Assembly: GCF_000378625.1 (NCBI RefSeq)
Contig: NZ_KB905174.1
Coordinates: 62,001-126,000 of the forward strand
DNA from: Colwellia piezophila ATCC BAA-637
GTDB lineage: Bacteria; Pseudomonadota; Gammaproteobacteria; Enterobacterales; Alteromonadaceae
Length of the DNA stretch: 64,000 nucleotides
Direction: 5' to 3'
The first letter of the stretch is position 1. The number at the start of each line of letters is the position of its first letter. The notes beneath the pieces were generated by a model, which saw only the letters and a list, made by a program, of their open reading frames with translations, made no database searches and had not been told where the DNA came from. The translations under genes and the position numbers were made by a program. Below are positions 1-9,429 of this stretch, one piece after another.

Positions 1-1036
1 TATGCAGATTACATTTAGCCATTAAATCGCTACGCACGTCTTTACCGACGCCAGTTTCAAATAATACATTGTCTGGCAACACTACGGCGGCACGGCCACC
101 GGGTTTTAAATTGCGGTAAATATGCTGGAGAAATGCCAGTTGTTTATTACTGGTGGGAAAGGTTAAATCGTCCCTTGTTATGGAAGCATCGCCGCCTTTA
201 GAGGTGCCAAAAGGAGGGTTAGCTAAGATAATGTCGGCTTCTGGTAAGCTAGCGCCGACTTGCCCTAACGAGTTACCCAAATGCACTACTCCTTCGTCGT
301 CGCCTTCCATGCCATGCAATAAGCAGTTCATCAGTGCTAAGCGACGGGTTGATGGTACTAACTCGACACCGATAAATGCTTTGTTTTTCTGGAAAACAGC
401 TTTTTTAGTTTCTAGATCTATATAACTATCAGTTAAGCCTTTCATATGACGATCAGCGGCGATTAAAAAACCTGCGGTGCCAGCGGCGGGATCTTGAATA
501 ACCTCACCTGGGGTTGGTTTAATACAACGCACCATAGAATCAATTAAGGCGCGTGGAGTGAAGTATTGTCCGGCACCCGATTTTGTTTCGTTGGCGTTTT
601 TTTCTAACAAACCTTCGTACAAATCGCCTAAACCATCTTTATCCAGACTAAACCAGTCGATTTTATCCAATGATTTTATTAGCTGCTCAAGATGACGCGG
701 CTCACGTAAGCGAGTTTGTGCATCGGAATAAATGGCAAGAATTAACTTATCGTTATGAACAGGGTTACCTTCAGCATCTTTACCGGTCGATAGTTTATAT
801 AGAATTTGTTTGTAATCATCTAGCAGATTCAAACCTGACTTTTTTTCTATGTCGCTCCAGCGACATCCTTCAGGTAGTGGATGTTTATTGAATAATCCTG
901 CTTCGGTTTTTTCATGCACCATCTTTAAAAACAGTAATAATACTAACTCGGTAACATAATCGCTGTAGTTAATGCCGTCGTCTCGTAATACATCACAAAG
1001 GTTCCACAGTTTTTGTACGATATCGTTGTTGTTCAT
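1..1036 (-). CDS. hsdM: Type I restriction-modification methyltransferase subunit HsdM (partial, N-terminal 345 residues)
   Basis: This is the modification subunit of a type I restriction system. It methylates adenine in the site chosen by HsdS and is also needed for cutting by HsdR. The reading frame is open from an ATG at 1036, preceded by TAGGAA, to the left edge, so the C-terminus is missing. Visible parts are an HsdM_N-type helical domain (about residues 1-140), a GQYFTPR segment, an S-adenosylmethionine-binding DPAAGTAGF (near residue 180) and the adenine-methylase NPPFG motif (near residue 273). It starts 52 bp after the fic stop and is the last visible gene of the run mrr-hsdR-fic-hsdM; hsdS is presumably beyond the edge. 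The family call is firm; functionality cannot be judged from a fragment. Confidence 0.95.
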   Translation of the reverse strand, partial: MNNNDIVQKLWNLCDVLRDDGINYSDYVTELVLLLFLKMVHEKTEAGLFNKHPLPEGCRWSDIEKKSGLNLLDDYKQILYKLSTGKDAEGNPVHNDKLILAIYSDAQTRLREPRHLEQLIKSLDKIDWFSLDKDGLGDLYEGLLEKNANETKSGAGQYFTPRALIDSMVRCIKPTPGEVIQDPAAGTAGFLIAADRHMKGLTDSYIDLETKKAVFQKNKAFIGVELVPSTRRLALMNCLLHGMEGDDEGVVHLGNSLGQVGASLPEADIILANPPFGTSKGGDASITRDDLTFPTSNKQLAFLQHIYRNLKPGGRAAVVLPDNVLFETGVGKDVRSDLMAKCNLH

Positions 1037-1088
1037 TTTTATTCCTAAAATATGTATAAATTAATTTGTTTGCTGTTGTTGCATTTTG

Positions 1089-2168
1089 TTATTGGCGAGC
1101 CATCAGCAATGATAATAACGACTGGTTGATGTAATAATTGCTGCGTCCTACTTTTTCTTTTGTGAGTAGGCCGATTTCAACCAGTTGCTCTAAGTATTTA
1201 GTTGCGGTTAGTCGACTAACATCGAGGTCGTTAACCATAAATTCTATTTTGGTGTAAGGATGATTAAATAGATTGTTAAGTAGCTCTTGACGATAAATTT
1301 TTGGCAATTGCTCGCGTATCTGTTGTTTAAATTTTTGCATTAATTGTTTAATGTTTTTAATCAGTTTAATGGTAGCTTGGGCGGTTTTTACTATGCCCTC
1401 TAACATGTATAACAGCCATGGTTCCCACTCGCCGTTGTCGCGCACCGCTTGTAATTTTTGGTAATAATCAGTCTTGGTTTGAATTAAATAACCACTTAAA
1501 TAAAGTACGGGTAGATCAAGTAAGTCTTGCCCTACTAAATACAGCATATTGATGATGCGACCGGTGCGACCATTACCATCGTAAAAAGGATGAATACTTT
1601 CGAATTGATGGTGAATAATAGCCATTTTAACTAGAGGGTCAGCATCACAAAGCTGATCATCATTAATGTATTGAACAAGATTATCCATTAACTGAACAAT
1701 ATCTTGTGGGTGTTGCGGTGGGGTGTAAACCACTTCGCCCGTTTGCGCGTTCTTGAGTTCAGTGCCTGGTAACCTTCGAAAGCCAGCTTTGTTATTTTCT
1801 AACGTTTGTTGAATCTCTAAGATGTCAGCTAAGCGAATAAGTTTGCTGTCACGCACTAAAGAAAAACCGGTACGCAAAGCAATAGCATAGTCTTGTACTT
1901 CTTTGGTGGCAGGGTTTAATGCAGCTTCAGTGAATAGTTCAGCTTTGAATAATTCATCGTGAGTGGTAATGATATTTTCAATTTCAGAACTGTGCTTAGC
2001 TTCTTGCAGCGTTAAGGTGTTGATTAAGATCGCTTCATTAGGGATGGTTGCCGAAACCCCTTTTAATTCCGCTAAATAGCGATGAGCTAGCGCTGTTTGT
2101 TTTAATACTGCGCGGGTTTCCCATTCTTCAATATTGGGCAACGGTAACTCAGTAAGGTTATGGCTCAT
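1089..2168 (-). CDS. Fic family protein (class II, probable AMPylase) with C-terminal winged helix
   Basis: A 359-residue Fic-domain protein. Such proteins usually transfer AMP from ATP to a protein hydroxyl. The catalytic loop HPFYDGNGRTGR is intact, including the His and the anion-binding GNGR. The N-terminal Fic_N region carries SSEIEN, which fits the self-inhibitory helix motif (S/T)xxxE(G/N), so it should be a class II, auto-inhibited enzyme like Shewanella SoFic. The last ~70 residues look like a winged helix-turn-helix, suggesting DNA binding and possibly autoregulation through the palindromes upstream. It sits between hsdR and hsdM on the same strand, a position where accessory genes of type I systems are often found. 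Its target is unknown. Confidence 0.92.
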   Translation of the reverse strand: MSHNLTELPLPNIEEWETRAVLKQTALAHRYLAELKGVSATIPNEAILINTLTLQEAKHSSEIENIITTHDELFKAELFTEAALNPATKEVQDYAIALRTGFSLVRDSKLIRLADILEIQQTLENNKAGFRRLPGTELKNAQTGEVVYTPPQHPQDIVQLMDNLVQYINDDQLCDADPLVKMAIIHHQFESIHPFYDGNGRTGRIINMLYLVGQDLLDLPVLYLSGYLIQTKTDYYQKLQAVRDNGEWEPWLLYMLEGIVKTAQATIKLIKNIKQLMQKFKQQIREQLPKIYRQELLNNLFNHPYTKIEFMVNDLDVSRLTATKYLEQLVEIGLLTKEKVGRSNYYINQSLLSLLMARQ

Positions 2169-2208
2169 TAGTGTCTCTTTGAGTATAGGTATAGAATTAT
2201 CGATAGTT

Positions 2209-2273
2209 TATACATATTAACTAAATGTGTATATAAAAATGGTTTTTTTATACATATAGTGACGTTATGTATA
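2209..2273. promoter_or_regulatory. Tandem palindromic operators upstream of fic
   Basis: Two palindromes of the same design lie 41-105 bp upstream of the fic start. The first is TATACATA at 2209-2216 and TGTGTATA at 2226-2233, with one mismatch. The second is TATACATA at 2249-2256 and TATGTATA at 2266-2273, perfect. Both have 8-bp arms with a 9-nt gap, and their centres are exactly 40 bp apart, placing them on the same helix face. This is the layout of a dimeric repressor or activator with two operators. The Fic winged helix or an unlinked regulator could bind here; that is inference. Confidence 0.6.
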
Positions 2274-2276
2274 GAT

Positions 2277-2313
2277 AAGTGCTGTTTCCTATATCCGTTA
2301 TAAAACAGCACTT
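2277..2313 (-). terminator. Hairpin between hsdR and fic
   Basis: An 11-bp perfect inverted repeat (2277-2287 AAGTGCTGTTT against 2303-2313) with a 15-nt loop starts just after the hsdR stop in its direction of transcription. It is not followed by a clear U-run on the minus strand, so it may be a weak or Rho-assisted terminator or an mRNA 3'-end stabiliser rather than a classical terminator. Confidence 0.4.
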
Positions 2314-2323
2314 ATTCTTCGCA

Positions 2324-5300
2324 TTAGGCTACTTCCCATATGTAGCTACTCATTTCATTGAGTACAGTATCAAGCTGATCTTCTAACACGCTATTAAAGC
2401 GTTTGGCTCCACCTTGGTCAGCGAAACGTTGGTTAACAAAATCTCGATCAATAACTGCTTCGTGCACCAGCTGTTTAGCTAAACGTTCAAGCCATTTTCG
2501 TTGATTTGGATTCCAGCTATGCTCACTATAGATCCGTGACATTGCCATTTGTACCCGTTGCTCAAATGGGATTAAGGCTTCTTTTAAAGCTGCTTGCCTG
2601 ATATAGCCGATAATACTGGCAGCGATGTCTTGATTACTATTATTTCGCCAAGCAGTTTGTAAGTGAGTGGCACTGAAACCGGCGTCATCAAGTAGCAATT
2701 TCACTTCTTTGAGTTGCTCTCGGGTTAAATCTTTCGGTCTATTAACTACCACAGAAAGTGCGGCAGACTTGTTAATGTTATTTAGAATAAAGTCATTAAA
2801 ACTGTCTAAATAGTCTGCAGGTTTTTCATGAATACCATAGGTCTGCTCACGTCCAAGAAACTCGTCTTTCCCTTGGTAAATGATTGGCATCTGGTCTGAA
2901 CCGGCAATATGGCGTACTTGAGCCAGTTGATCTAATAAACTGCTATGTTTAATTAAAAATACTGCTGCGTCTTTTGGTCCCAATTGATGAAGATGTTGGT
3001 GCAGTTTGTCTGGAGCCACTCCCCAACTAGCCTCTAATTGACTCAATTTATCTTTAAGCTCAGGTTTCGTTTCTGCTTTTTTAGTCGCTTTGCGCATTAC
3101 ACGCATTACTTTCTGGCTTAGGTGATTTAATACATCGTCAGCATGGGACGTTGCCTCTTGTTCACCTGGTGTATCAAGCGCTTGCTCAAGGTGTTGTGGA
3201 TCTGTGAGTTCTTCCATCAACTGTTCTATGGTGATATTTGGGTCTTTACTGATAGGCTTCATGGTGTTTACATCTTCTAAAGCACTATAGAGATCTACGG
3301 GGTCGTATATTTTAAATGCCGTTTTTCCAATTTCATCGCAACGCCTAGTCGCACGGCCCATCATTTGCTCGTATAAAATACGAGATTTCACTCGGCGTAA
3401 AAAGACTAGGTGACATATTTTAGGAACATCGATACCTGTTGTTAACAAGTCAACGGTGATGGCGATGTTTGGGTAGCGTTCGTTTTTATATTTGCGAATA
3501 AGCTGATTAACTTTATCGCTTTCACCTGTTATTTTAGCGACTGCGGCTTGATTATAATCATCTTGATACAAAGCTATAAAAGCTTTGTCGAGCGCGGTTT
3601 TAACCATATCTGCATGTAAATCTCTGGTGCAAAATATTAAGGTTTTTTCGTCGCTAAAGGGGTCTAATTCTTTAACCAATTGTTCGCAGATAACATTGTT
3701 AAACTCTTCGGTGATCACGCGACTATTAAATGATTCGATATTAAATTTAACTTCGTCTTCCAGCTCAGCTGTTTCAACTTCACCTGTTTGGGTGTTGATA
3801 ACCGAAACCGTTTCCCCTTTATCAAAGGTAATACCATTTTTACTCAATAAGGTTTCATATTTTATTGGCGGTTCATGGTCGGTTAACCAGTCGGCTGCAA
3901 CAGCCTCACGATAAGTATAGGTATAAACGGGTTTGCCAAATATATCACTGGTGTGTTTTGCTGGCGTTGCGGTTAAACCAATTTTCACAGCGTCAAAATA
4001 ATCTAATACTCGTCGATAAGAAGATAAATACTGGCTAGCATCTCGGTTAGCTACTTCACCTTCAGTCATCTCTTTGTCTAACGCGTAACCACGGTGAGCT
4101 TCATCAACAATAATACAATCGAACTCATCTAATGGCGGCGGTGAATCAGAGATAAAGATACGATTAACCATGGCCTGTACCGTTGCCACTTTAATTCGCG
4201 TTTCTGCTTCAGTTGCCATGTCGCCTAATTGCGCAATATTGTAAATTGAAGATAGTGTTTTATTTTGTTCAAGTTGCGCTTCGTCAAAGGCGTCACTCGC
4301 TTGGCTTCCTAAGGCTGTTCTATCAACCAAAAATAATATTCGCTTAAAGCGCTCGGCCTTTAGAAAACGATACATTAAACCGATAATGGTACGGGTTTTA
4401 CCTGTGCCAGTTGCCATCGCCAGTAAACAGCTGGTTTTACCATGTTCTAATGCTGTCTCCACCGCCTGAATTGCTTTTTCTTGATAGTCACGTAAACCTA
4501 AATAGCTAAAACCTTCTTGCTGAAGTAGTTGTTCTGCCGCTTCTTTGCTGCGTGTTAGCTTATCAATTAAGCCATCAGGTGAATGAAAGCTTTCTAATGG
4601 CCTAGCGGCATTACTTGCTTTACGTACATCACGAAACCAAGTACCAGAGAGTTCTTTGATATTTTTATTGAAATTACGGCCATTAGAGGAATAAACAAAG
4701 GGTATATGATAATGGCTGTCTGATTCGTCTGCCCAGGCAACGGTTCTGCCTTCAGTAATCCATGCTCCTGTTATAGGTGAATGAACATTAAAACCTTTAG
4801 AATATCGTTCGGCTTGTGGTATTTTTCCAGCAACATTGGTGTTTTCTTTTTTAGCTTCAACTACTGCAATGGCAGTTAATCCACAAAATAATACATAGTC
4901 TGCGCGACCTTTTTTACCTTGATGCAATGTAGGCCATTCGGCGATAGCAATGTTTTTACCTTTTTCAGGACGAGTACCGCTGGCGTAAGTTAATAATTGG
5001 GTATCTGCTTGCCAACCAACATCGATTAGTTGTTGGTCGATGATAATTCGCGTGAGTTCTTCATTAAGTTCAAAATTACTACTGGCTTTTTTAGTGCGTT
5101 TACCAACCTGTTTTCGGGCTGCTGTAACTTCTTTATCTTTTTCTTTGAGTTGTAATTGTAGTTCTTTAAGCCGCTGCTCAAACGCTTGCTGTTGCTCAAT
5201 GATAGTTTGTTCATGTAATTTAGCTTGTTGCGCTAATGTTCGAGCTTCAACATCCATTTGCTCAGCAAGAACGGCATACTCTTCTTTTTCTTGCGCTAAT

Positions 5301-5830
5301 AAACTCGTTAGCTTTTGGTCATTTTCTATTTGTTCATTGTTCTCAAGTAACTGGTTTTGTAATGTTTGAATTTGAGTTTGTAGCAGGCGAAGTTGATGGC
5401 TAGGGTCTTCTGGTAAAATGAATGGTCCAGGCTTAAAAGCCTGCTTGAGATTAGCAAAAGAACGATGGAACCAGATTGCTAGTTCACGTGCCAATTTTAA
5501 ACCGTCTAATGCTTCTTTATGTTTAGTTACAAACTGATGATTGGCTATGTTGCCTTCAACTCGTAGTGTATAAAATAATTGTTTAATTATTGGTTCAAGA
5601 CTTATTGCACGATTTATTCTATACAGTAACTCGTGCTGACTTGTCGCATCGTCGAACTCAACTCCAGAACGGGCAGCAATATCTTGCGCCAGCGCTTCAC
5701 CTAGCTGACGTAATTTCATCAGTGTGGTGTTGGGATCGCTAGCAAACACCTGTTCTGCTGTACTCGCCAGCTGAAAATAAACAGGGTCATGCTGTTTTAA
5801 AAACTCGAAGTTACTGCCTGTACTAGTCAT
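2324..5830 (-). CDS. hsdR: Type I restriction endonuclease subunit HsdR
   Basis: The restriction and translocation subunit (1168 residues) of the type I system, which pumps DNA with ATP and cuts unmodified targets. From the N-terminus there are a DUF4145-like helical domain, a long glutamine/glutamate-rich coiled coil (about 150-245), a PD-(D/E)xK nuclease domain with RADYVLF and VVEAKK (about 305-330), then a superfamily 2 helicase core with Walker A MATGTGKT (near 475), DEAHRGY, GLTATP and QMMGRATRR. The C-terminal region resembles the EcoEI-type HsdR C-domain. The start at 5830 is preferred over an upstream in-frame ATG (5953) because AAAGGA precedes it at good spacing and the upstream codons overlap mrr. 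It begins 13 bp after mrr. All catalytic motifs appear intact. Confidence 0.95.
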   Translation of the reverse strand: MTSTGSNFEFLKQHDPVYFQLASTAEQVFASDPNTTLMKLRQLGEALAQDIAARSGVEFDDATSQHELLYRINRAISLEPIIKQLFYTLRVEGNIANHQFVTKHKEALDGLKLARELAIWFHRSFANLKQAFKPGPFILPEDPSHQLRLLQTQIQTLQNQLLENNEQIENDQKLTSLLAQEKEEYAVLAEQMDVEARTLAQQAKLHEQTIIEQQQAFEQRLKELQLQLKEKDKEVTAARKQVGKRTKKASSNFELNEELTRIIIDQQLIDVGWQADTQLLTYASGTRPEKGKNIAIAEWPTLHQGKKGRADYVLFCGLTAIAVVEAKKENTNVAGKIPQAERYSKGFNVHSPITGAWITEGRTVAWADESDSHYHIPFVYSSNGRNFNKNIKELSGTWFRDVRKASNAARPLESFHSPDGLIDKLTRSKEAAEQLLQQEGFSYLGLRDYQEKAIQAVETALEHGKTSCLLAMATGTGKTRTIIGLMYRFLKAERFKRILFLVDRTALGSQASDAFDEAQLEQNKTLSSIYNIAQLGDMATEAETRIKVATVQAMVNRIFISDSPPPLDEFDCIIVDEAHRGYALDKEMTEGEVANRDASQYLSSYRRVLDYFDAVKIGLTATPAKHTSDIFGKPVYTYTYREAVAADWLTDHEPPIKYETLLSKNGITFDKGETVSVINTQTGEVETAELEDEVKFNIESFNSRVITEEFNNVICEQLVKELDPFSDEKTLIFCTRDLHADMVKTALDKAFIALYQDDYNQAAVAKITGESDKVNQLIRKYKNERYPNIAITVDLLTTGIDVPKICHLVFLRRVKSRILYEQMMGRATRRCDEIGKTAFKIYDPVDLYSALEDVNTMKPISKDPNITIEQLMEELTDPQHLEQALDTPGEQEATSHADDVLNHLSQKVMRVMRKATKKAETKPELKDKLSQLEASWGVAPDKLHQHLHQLGPKDAAVFLIKHSSLLDQLAQVRHIAGSDQMPIIYQGKDEFLGREQTYGIHEKPADYLDSFNDFILNNINKSAALSVVVNRPKDLTREQLKEVKLLLDDAGFSATHLQTAWRNNSNQDIAASIIGYIRQAALKEALIPFEQRVQMAMSRIYSEHSWNPNQRKWLERLAKQLVHEAVIDRDFVNQRFADQGGAKRFNSVLEDQLDTVLNEMSSYIWEVA

Positions 5831-5843
5831 TAGATGTCCTTTC

Positions 5844-6761
5844 TTATTCTTCAGAAAAATAGTCTGTATCAAGCGTTTTAATTTCAAATACTTGCTTAAT
5901 GCTGACACCAAGGTTGTATTCGAGCATAAGTTCAGTGAGCATTTCGCCATCAATTAACACAATTCGCTTTTCAATCATGCCAGCAAACTCTATTGCTTCT
6001 TTACTAAAACGACTGGTGGTTATAAATACACCTTTTTTAGCCCTGTGCATATCAAGTGCGCCAGCGAATGCTTGCAAGTCTGGCCGCCCTACGGTTTTAT
6101 TGGTATAGCGTTTTGCTTGAAGATAGATCATCTCGAGACCTAATTTATCTTCTTTAATAATGCCGTCAATACCACCGTCTTGGCTATATTGTGTTGCCTG
6201 GCCGGCATCTTTTCGTGAACCGCCGTAGCCCATAGCGACCATTAAATCGACCACTAAGTTTTCAAAAAACTCTGGTGATGCTTTCAATATGGTATCGAGA
6301 ATATCAGCAGTTAAAGCAGAATTTATTGTTTCAAACGCTGTTTCGAGTGTTTCTTGCGGGGTTTGTTCATTACTTGAATTAGCTAAATCGACCTGCAGTA
6401 CTTCAGTTTCGCCTTTATTACTTCTCATTTTAAAGGCAATGAAATCGCTGAATTGGCTGAGATATTTATTATTAATCTCTTTTCCTGAAGCTAAGGCTTG
6501 TGTACCTATATCAGTAATGTTGCAGTAAGCACGTTTAGGTTGTTCTATTAACCCTGCTTGTACTAAATACGTCTTAGCCCAGCTTAAACGATGATAAGCA
6601 TAGGTTTGCTTGCCACTTGGAATTCGCAGATGAAGTTGCTCAGGCGTTAAACCTAATTGATTATAAACCTTAGTATCAATGTCTTTTAGCCTAACAACAC
6701 AACCATCAGCTAGTTCGCGCAGCAATGGTGTCATAAATGATTGATAATTTGGTACAGACAT
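5844..6761 (-). CDS. mrr: Mrr-family (type IV-like) restriction endonuclease
   Basis: A 305-residue protein with the full Mrr layout. The N-terminal winged-helix Mrr_N domain is at about 1-90. The C-terminal nuclease domain carries a core of MGYGG, GGIDGII and YLQAKRY, i.e. the D...(Q)xK active site typical of the Mrr branch of the PD-(D/E)xK fold. Mrr enzymes cut methylated DNA in E. coli. The ATG at 6761 is chosen because AAAAGGA lies 6-7 bases upstream, whereas the in-frame ATG 24 bp further up has no such signal. It is the first gene of the restriction operon, 13 bp ahead of hsdR. Pairing with a type I system could broaden protection or act in quality control; this is inferred from position only. 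Confidence 0.92.
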   Translation of the reverse strand: MSVPNYQSFMTPLLRELADGCVVRLKDIDTKVYNQLGLTPEQLHLRIPSGKQTYAYHRLSWAKTYLVQAGLIEQPKRAYCNITDIGTQALASGKEINNKYLSQFSDFIAFKMRSNKGETEVLQVDLANSSNEQTPQETLETAFETINSALTADILDTILKASPEFFENLVVDLMVAMGYGGSRKDAGQATQYSQDGGIDGIIKEDKLGLEMIYLQAKRYTNKTVGRPDLQAFAGALDMHRAKKGVFITTSRFSKEAIEFAGMIEKRIVLIDGEMLTELMLEYNLGVSIKQVFEIKTLDTDYFSEE

Positions 6762-8101
6762 ATAAATCCTTTTATTGATTTGCATTATTAACCTTCAGGT
6801 TAAATAGCTAATCCATTATTATTTTTGACTTTTTTTAGTCTGTAGTGATATTACAATAAATAAAGGAGCTTAACAAAAAAGCTTATTTTTGGGTTGTCAC
6901 TATTTGTTTTCTTCTCTTTTTCTTTCCATTTTTTAAATACGGATTTTAGTACTTATTTCTAAGTATTTCTCGAATGAAATTATTTTGATTGAGCTATTAG
7001 TAATGCCCTAAATTGGCAAAGCATAAGTATGACTTCTTCTCTTAAGTGCTGGTCAATTTTGAACTTTACCAGTACGTTATTGTTCAAAATTCACTCAGTA
7101 TTTCAAAAGTAAAGGTAATGGATTTTACCGATCGTTGAAGAATGGATAATGATGACCCAGAATTTTAATTTTTTAAAGAAAGGCTCATTTGTAAAATCAT
7201 AAGAAGTTGAAAAGTGGGTGTTTATTTTTTTAGGCTACTTATCTCCATCAATTTTTACTGCGAAAAGCACTGCGAAAACTGCGAATTTTGATTAAAAATC
7301 AGTGCATAACTGCGAATTTAATTTTTTATAACTGCGAATTTTCGCAGAGTATGGTGATTAAATAACAGCCAATGGTATGGCTATTTCAAGTTAGGGACAT
7401 TTGGCTATTAACAATGCTTTCAAATAGCATGACACAAATGTATTTCTATCCCCTAACTGGTTGGATAATTACATGAGATTTGCCAATCAATTACATCACT
7501 TATACCAGTGATTAATATTTTACACTGCCAGTAAAGAACATTTACTTTGACCACCCAATAACTGGTAGGTGACCACTGATTAATTAATAATAAATCTTTA
7601 ATTTTATTCGAAAGATGACTTTAGCCCTTGCTTCTTTAATGGCAGCTTGTACCACATTGCGGACGTTTTTATGAACCAAATCCACCTCAGCTAAGGGTCA
7701 GTTTAGATACGATAGCGGACATTAGCCTTGGCTTATCTAGCGACAAGGGATCCGACTAAATCAGCCCTGCGTTAGATATTTAAATTGTTCTAAATTTAAT
7801 CAGGAATCTGTAAAGTCAAAAATTCTAATTTGGTTAAAAACACCAAAAACGGACATTCGATTAACATGATTTTAGGTATTGAAATTTTTATAATGGGGTA
7901 TATACCGCCTTAAAGCTTTTGCCTTAATTTACTGCTTTTAATTATTACTTTGACGTGTTCTTGAGTTGGCTGGGGCAATCGTCGTATGTATATGCTCCTT
8001 CGGTGTTTTATTATCATTAGGAAGTGATATTACTTAAAGGTATAATTAGCCTACCAAACTTTACATAGCGATTAAAAGTCTAACTAGACATGTACCAATA
8101 A
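6762..8101. other. Long non-coding interval between the restriction operon and the nos cluster
   Basis: About 1.3 kb without a supported gene on either strand: stops are frequent in all frames and no ORF has both a ribosome-binding site and plausible composition. It holds the promoter region of mrr at its left end and repeat copy A (7121-7365). The stretch 7366-8101 shows nothing recognisable beyond scattered short A+T-rich repeats and could be decayed sequence left from a lost mobile element. Confidence 0.6.
7121..7365 (+). repeat. Iteron-bearing non-coding repeat, copy A
   Basis: This segment is homologous to 17171-17417 in the same orientation. Shared blocks are TTTTACCGATCGTT, AAAGGCTCATTTGTAAA and a strongly conserved core at 7257-7347, which differs from the other copy at about nine positions by eye. 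The core has five direct CTGCGAA units and a terminal inverted TTCGCAG. No replication gene remains next to this copy. Iteron-like spacing suggests a replication or recombination site; the function is inferred. Confidence 0.85.
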
Positions 8102-8611
8102 TTACATTAATACCGCTAAGTCTATTTGGTCAAAACTAATGACTTGACCATTAAATTCTTTAGCAAAAGTCTGTGCGTCTATTTTTTTACTAAAACTCGC
8201 TAAAGTTTTACCCATAGCACCGGTTTTTTCTGAACCGATAACAAACCATGCCACTTTAGCATCGATAAAGTAATTATCATTCGGGGTCTCCCATGGTGAT
8301 TTACTCATATCATGCACTAACATTGTGGTGACGTTACGTTTGTTTTCTGGGTCGAGATAAAAACTAAACATGTCTCGAGTAGAACAAAATTTATGCACAG
8401 TATCGCTTTGTTCTTGGCTAAGTTGTTTACGATATAACTCACCTTTGGGACCACTAAAGTTTGTTATTAGCATGCCGCATAGGTGACATTCATCTGCTGA
8501 TTCAATGGCAACTGCGTTTTGTACAACTTTTTGTTTTGTATCTGGCTCTGAACAAGCAGTTAAAAACAAATGAACAAATAATATTAAAAAAATAAGTTTC
8601 CATATTTTCAT
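8102..8611 (-). CDS. nosL: NosL, nitrous oxide reductase copper-delivery lipoprotein
   Basis: A 169-residue lipoprotein. The signal peptide ends in the lipobox LTAC with Cys20 as lipidation site. The conserved copper-binding block ECHLCGM (Cys42, Cys45, Met47) is the NosL signature. NosL binds Cu(I) in the periplasm and supplies copper for assembly of the NosZ cofactors. Its start overlaps the nosY stop by one base, so it is translated as the last gene of the nos run. Length and motifs are normal for the family. Confidence 0.95.
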   Translation of the reverse strand: MKIWKLIFLILFVHLFLTACSEPDTKQKVVQNAVAIESADECHLCGMLITNFSGPKGELYRKQLSQEQSDTVHKFCSTRDMFSFYLDPENKRNVTTMLVHDMSKSPWETPNDNYFIDAKVAWFVIGSEKTGAMGKTLASFSKKIDAQTFAKEFNGQVISFDQIDLAVLM

Positions 8612-9429
8612 TAGAGGGATTTTCTCCTAAAGATAATAATTGCAGTAGTTAAAGGTAACAATACCCAAAGCAGTAATAATGAAAATAATTGAAATTGCGT
8701 TAAACTAGCATTAATTGCGATGGCCAAAACACCATTGACATCCCCACGATCTAACCCGGCAAGATTCACTAACCTGAAAATATCTGCAGGATTGAGCATC
8801 ATTAATTGTGTTAAACCTTGCTGACTAATACCATCTTCAATGCCCACTAATAGGGCCAGTAGCGCTAGGTCGAACACTAAAGCAAACAAGAACCAAACGA
8901 TTAAAGCAAACCCTGCAGCTTTTGATTTTTCACTCACTGATAAACTAATGATATACGCGATAGCAGTAAAACTTAGTCCTAATAAAATGGCACTACCAAT
9001 AAAAACCCCAAAAGTAGATAACACCTCAATTGAGCCCATATTGACATATAACAGGCAAGCTGAAGCGCCAAACCCTAGTAAAATAGCAACTGAAATAATA
9101 CCACCTTGACCAATAAATTTACCGAGTAATAACTGCGTTTTACTTAATGGGTAGGTTAATAACAATAATAATGTGCCATTTTCTTGTTCGCCAATAAAGC
9201 TATCGTAGCTGACTAAAAGTGCAATCAGTGGTATTAAAAAAACAGCTAAACTGGCTAAACTAGCAATGGTAGTCGACAGTGATGTAATGCCTAACTCCCC
9301 TGCCGAGGCTGAGCCGAAATAAGTTAACCCTAACGATAAAACCGTAAAAATAACGGTAATAGAAACTAACCAACGGTTTCTCAACCCGTCGTAAAACTCT
9401 TTACTTGCTACGGTAAAAATTTGATTCAT
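8611..9429 (-). CDS. nosY: NosY, ABC transporter permease for N2O reductase maturation
   Basis: A 272-residue integral membrane protein with about six hydrophobic segments. The features that fit the ABC-2 / NosY family are the N-terminal helix after KEFYDGLRNRW, the SFIGEQENGTLLLLL loop and the C-terminal RRK. With NosF it forms the ABC transporter that works with NosD to provide a component (probably sulfur) for the CuZ cluster of NosZ. Its start overlaps the nosF stop by 4 bp and its stop overlaps the nosL start by 1 bp, so nosFYL are translationally coupled. Confidence 0.94.
   Translation of the reverse strand: MNQIFTVASKEFYDGLRNRWLVSITVIFTVLSLGLTYFGSASAGELGITSLSTTIASLASLAVFLIPLIALLVSYDSFIGEQENGTLLLLLTYPLSKTQLLLGKFIGQGGIISVAILLGFGASACLLYVNMGSIEVLSTFGVFIGSAILLGLSFTAIAYIISLSVSEKSKAAGFALIVWFLFALVFDLALLALLVGIEDGISQQGLTQLMMLNPADIFRLVNLAGLDRGDVNGVLAIAINASLTQFQLFSLLLLWVLLPLTTAIIIFRRKSL

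Noticed and set aside
153..891. Plus-strand frames within the first kilobase
   Set aside because: They are antisense to hsdM, whose motifs (QYFTPR, DPAAGTAGF, NPPFG) are continuous on the minus strand.
5026..5369. Ser/Cys-rich plus-strand and alternative minus-strand frames inside hsdR
   Set aside because: Shadows of the Gln/Glu-rich coiled coil in other frames.
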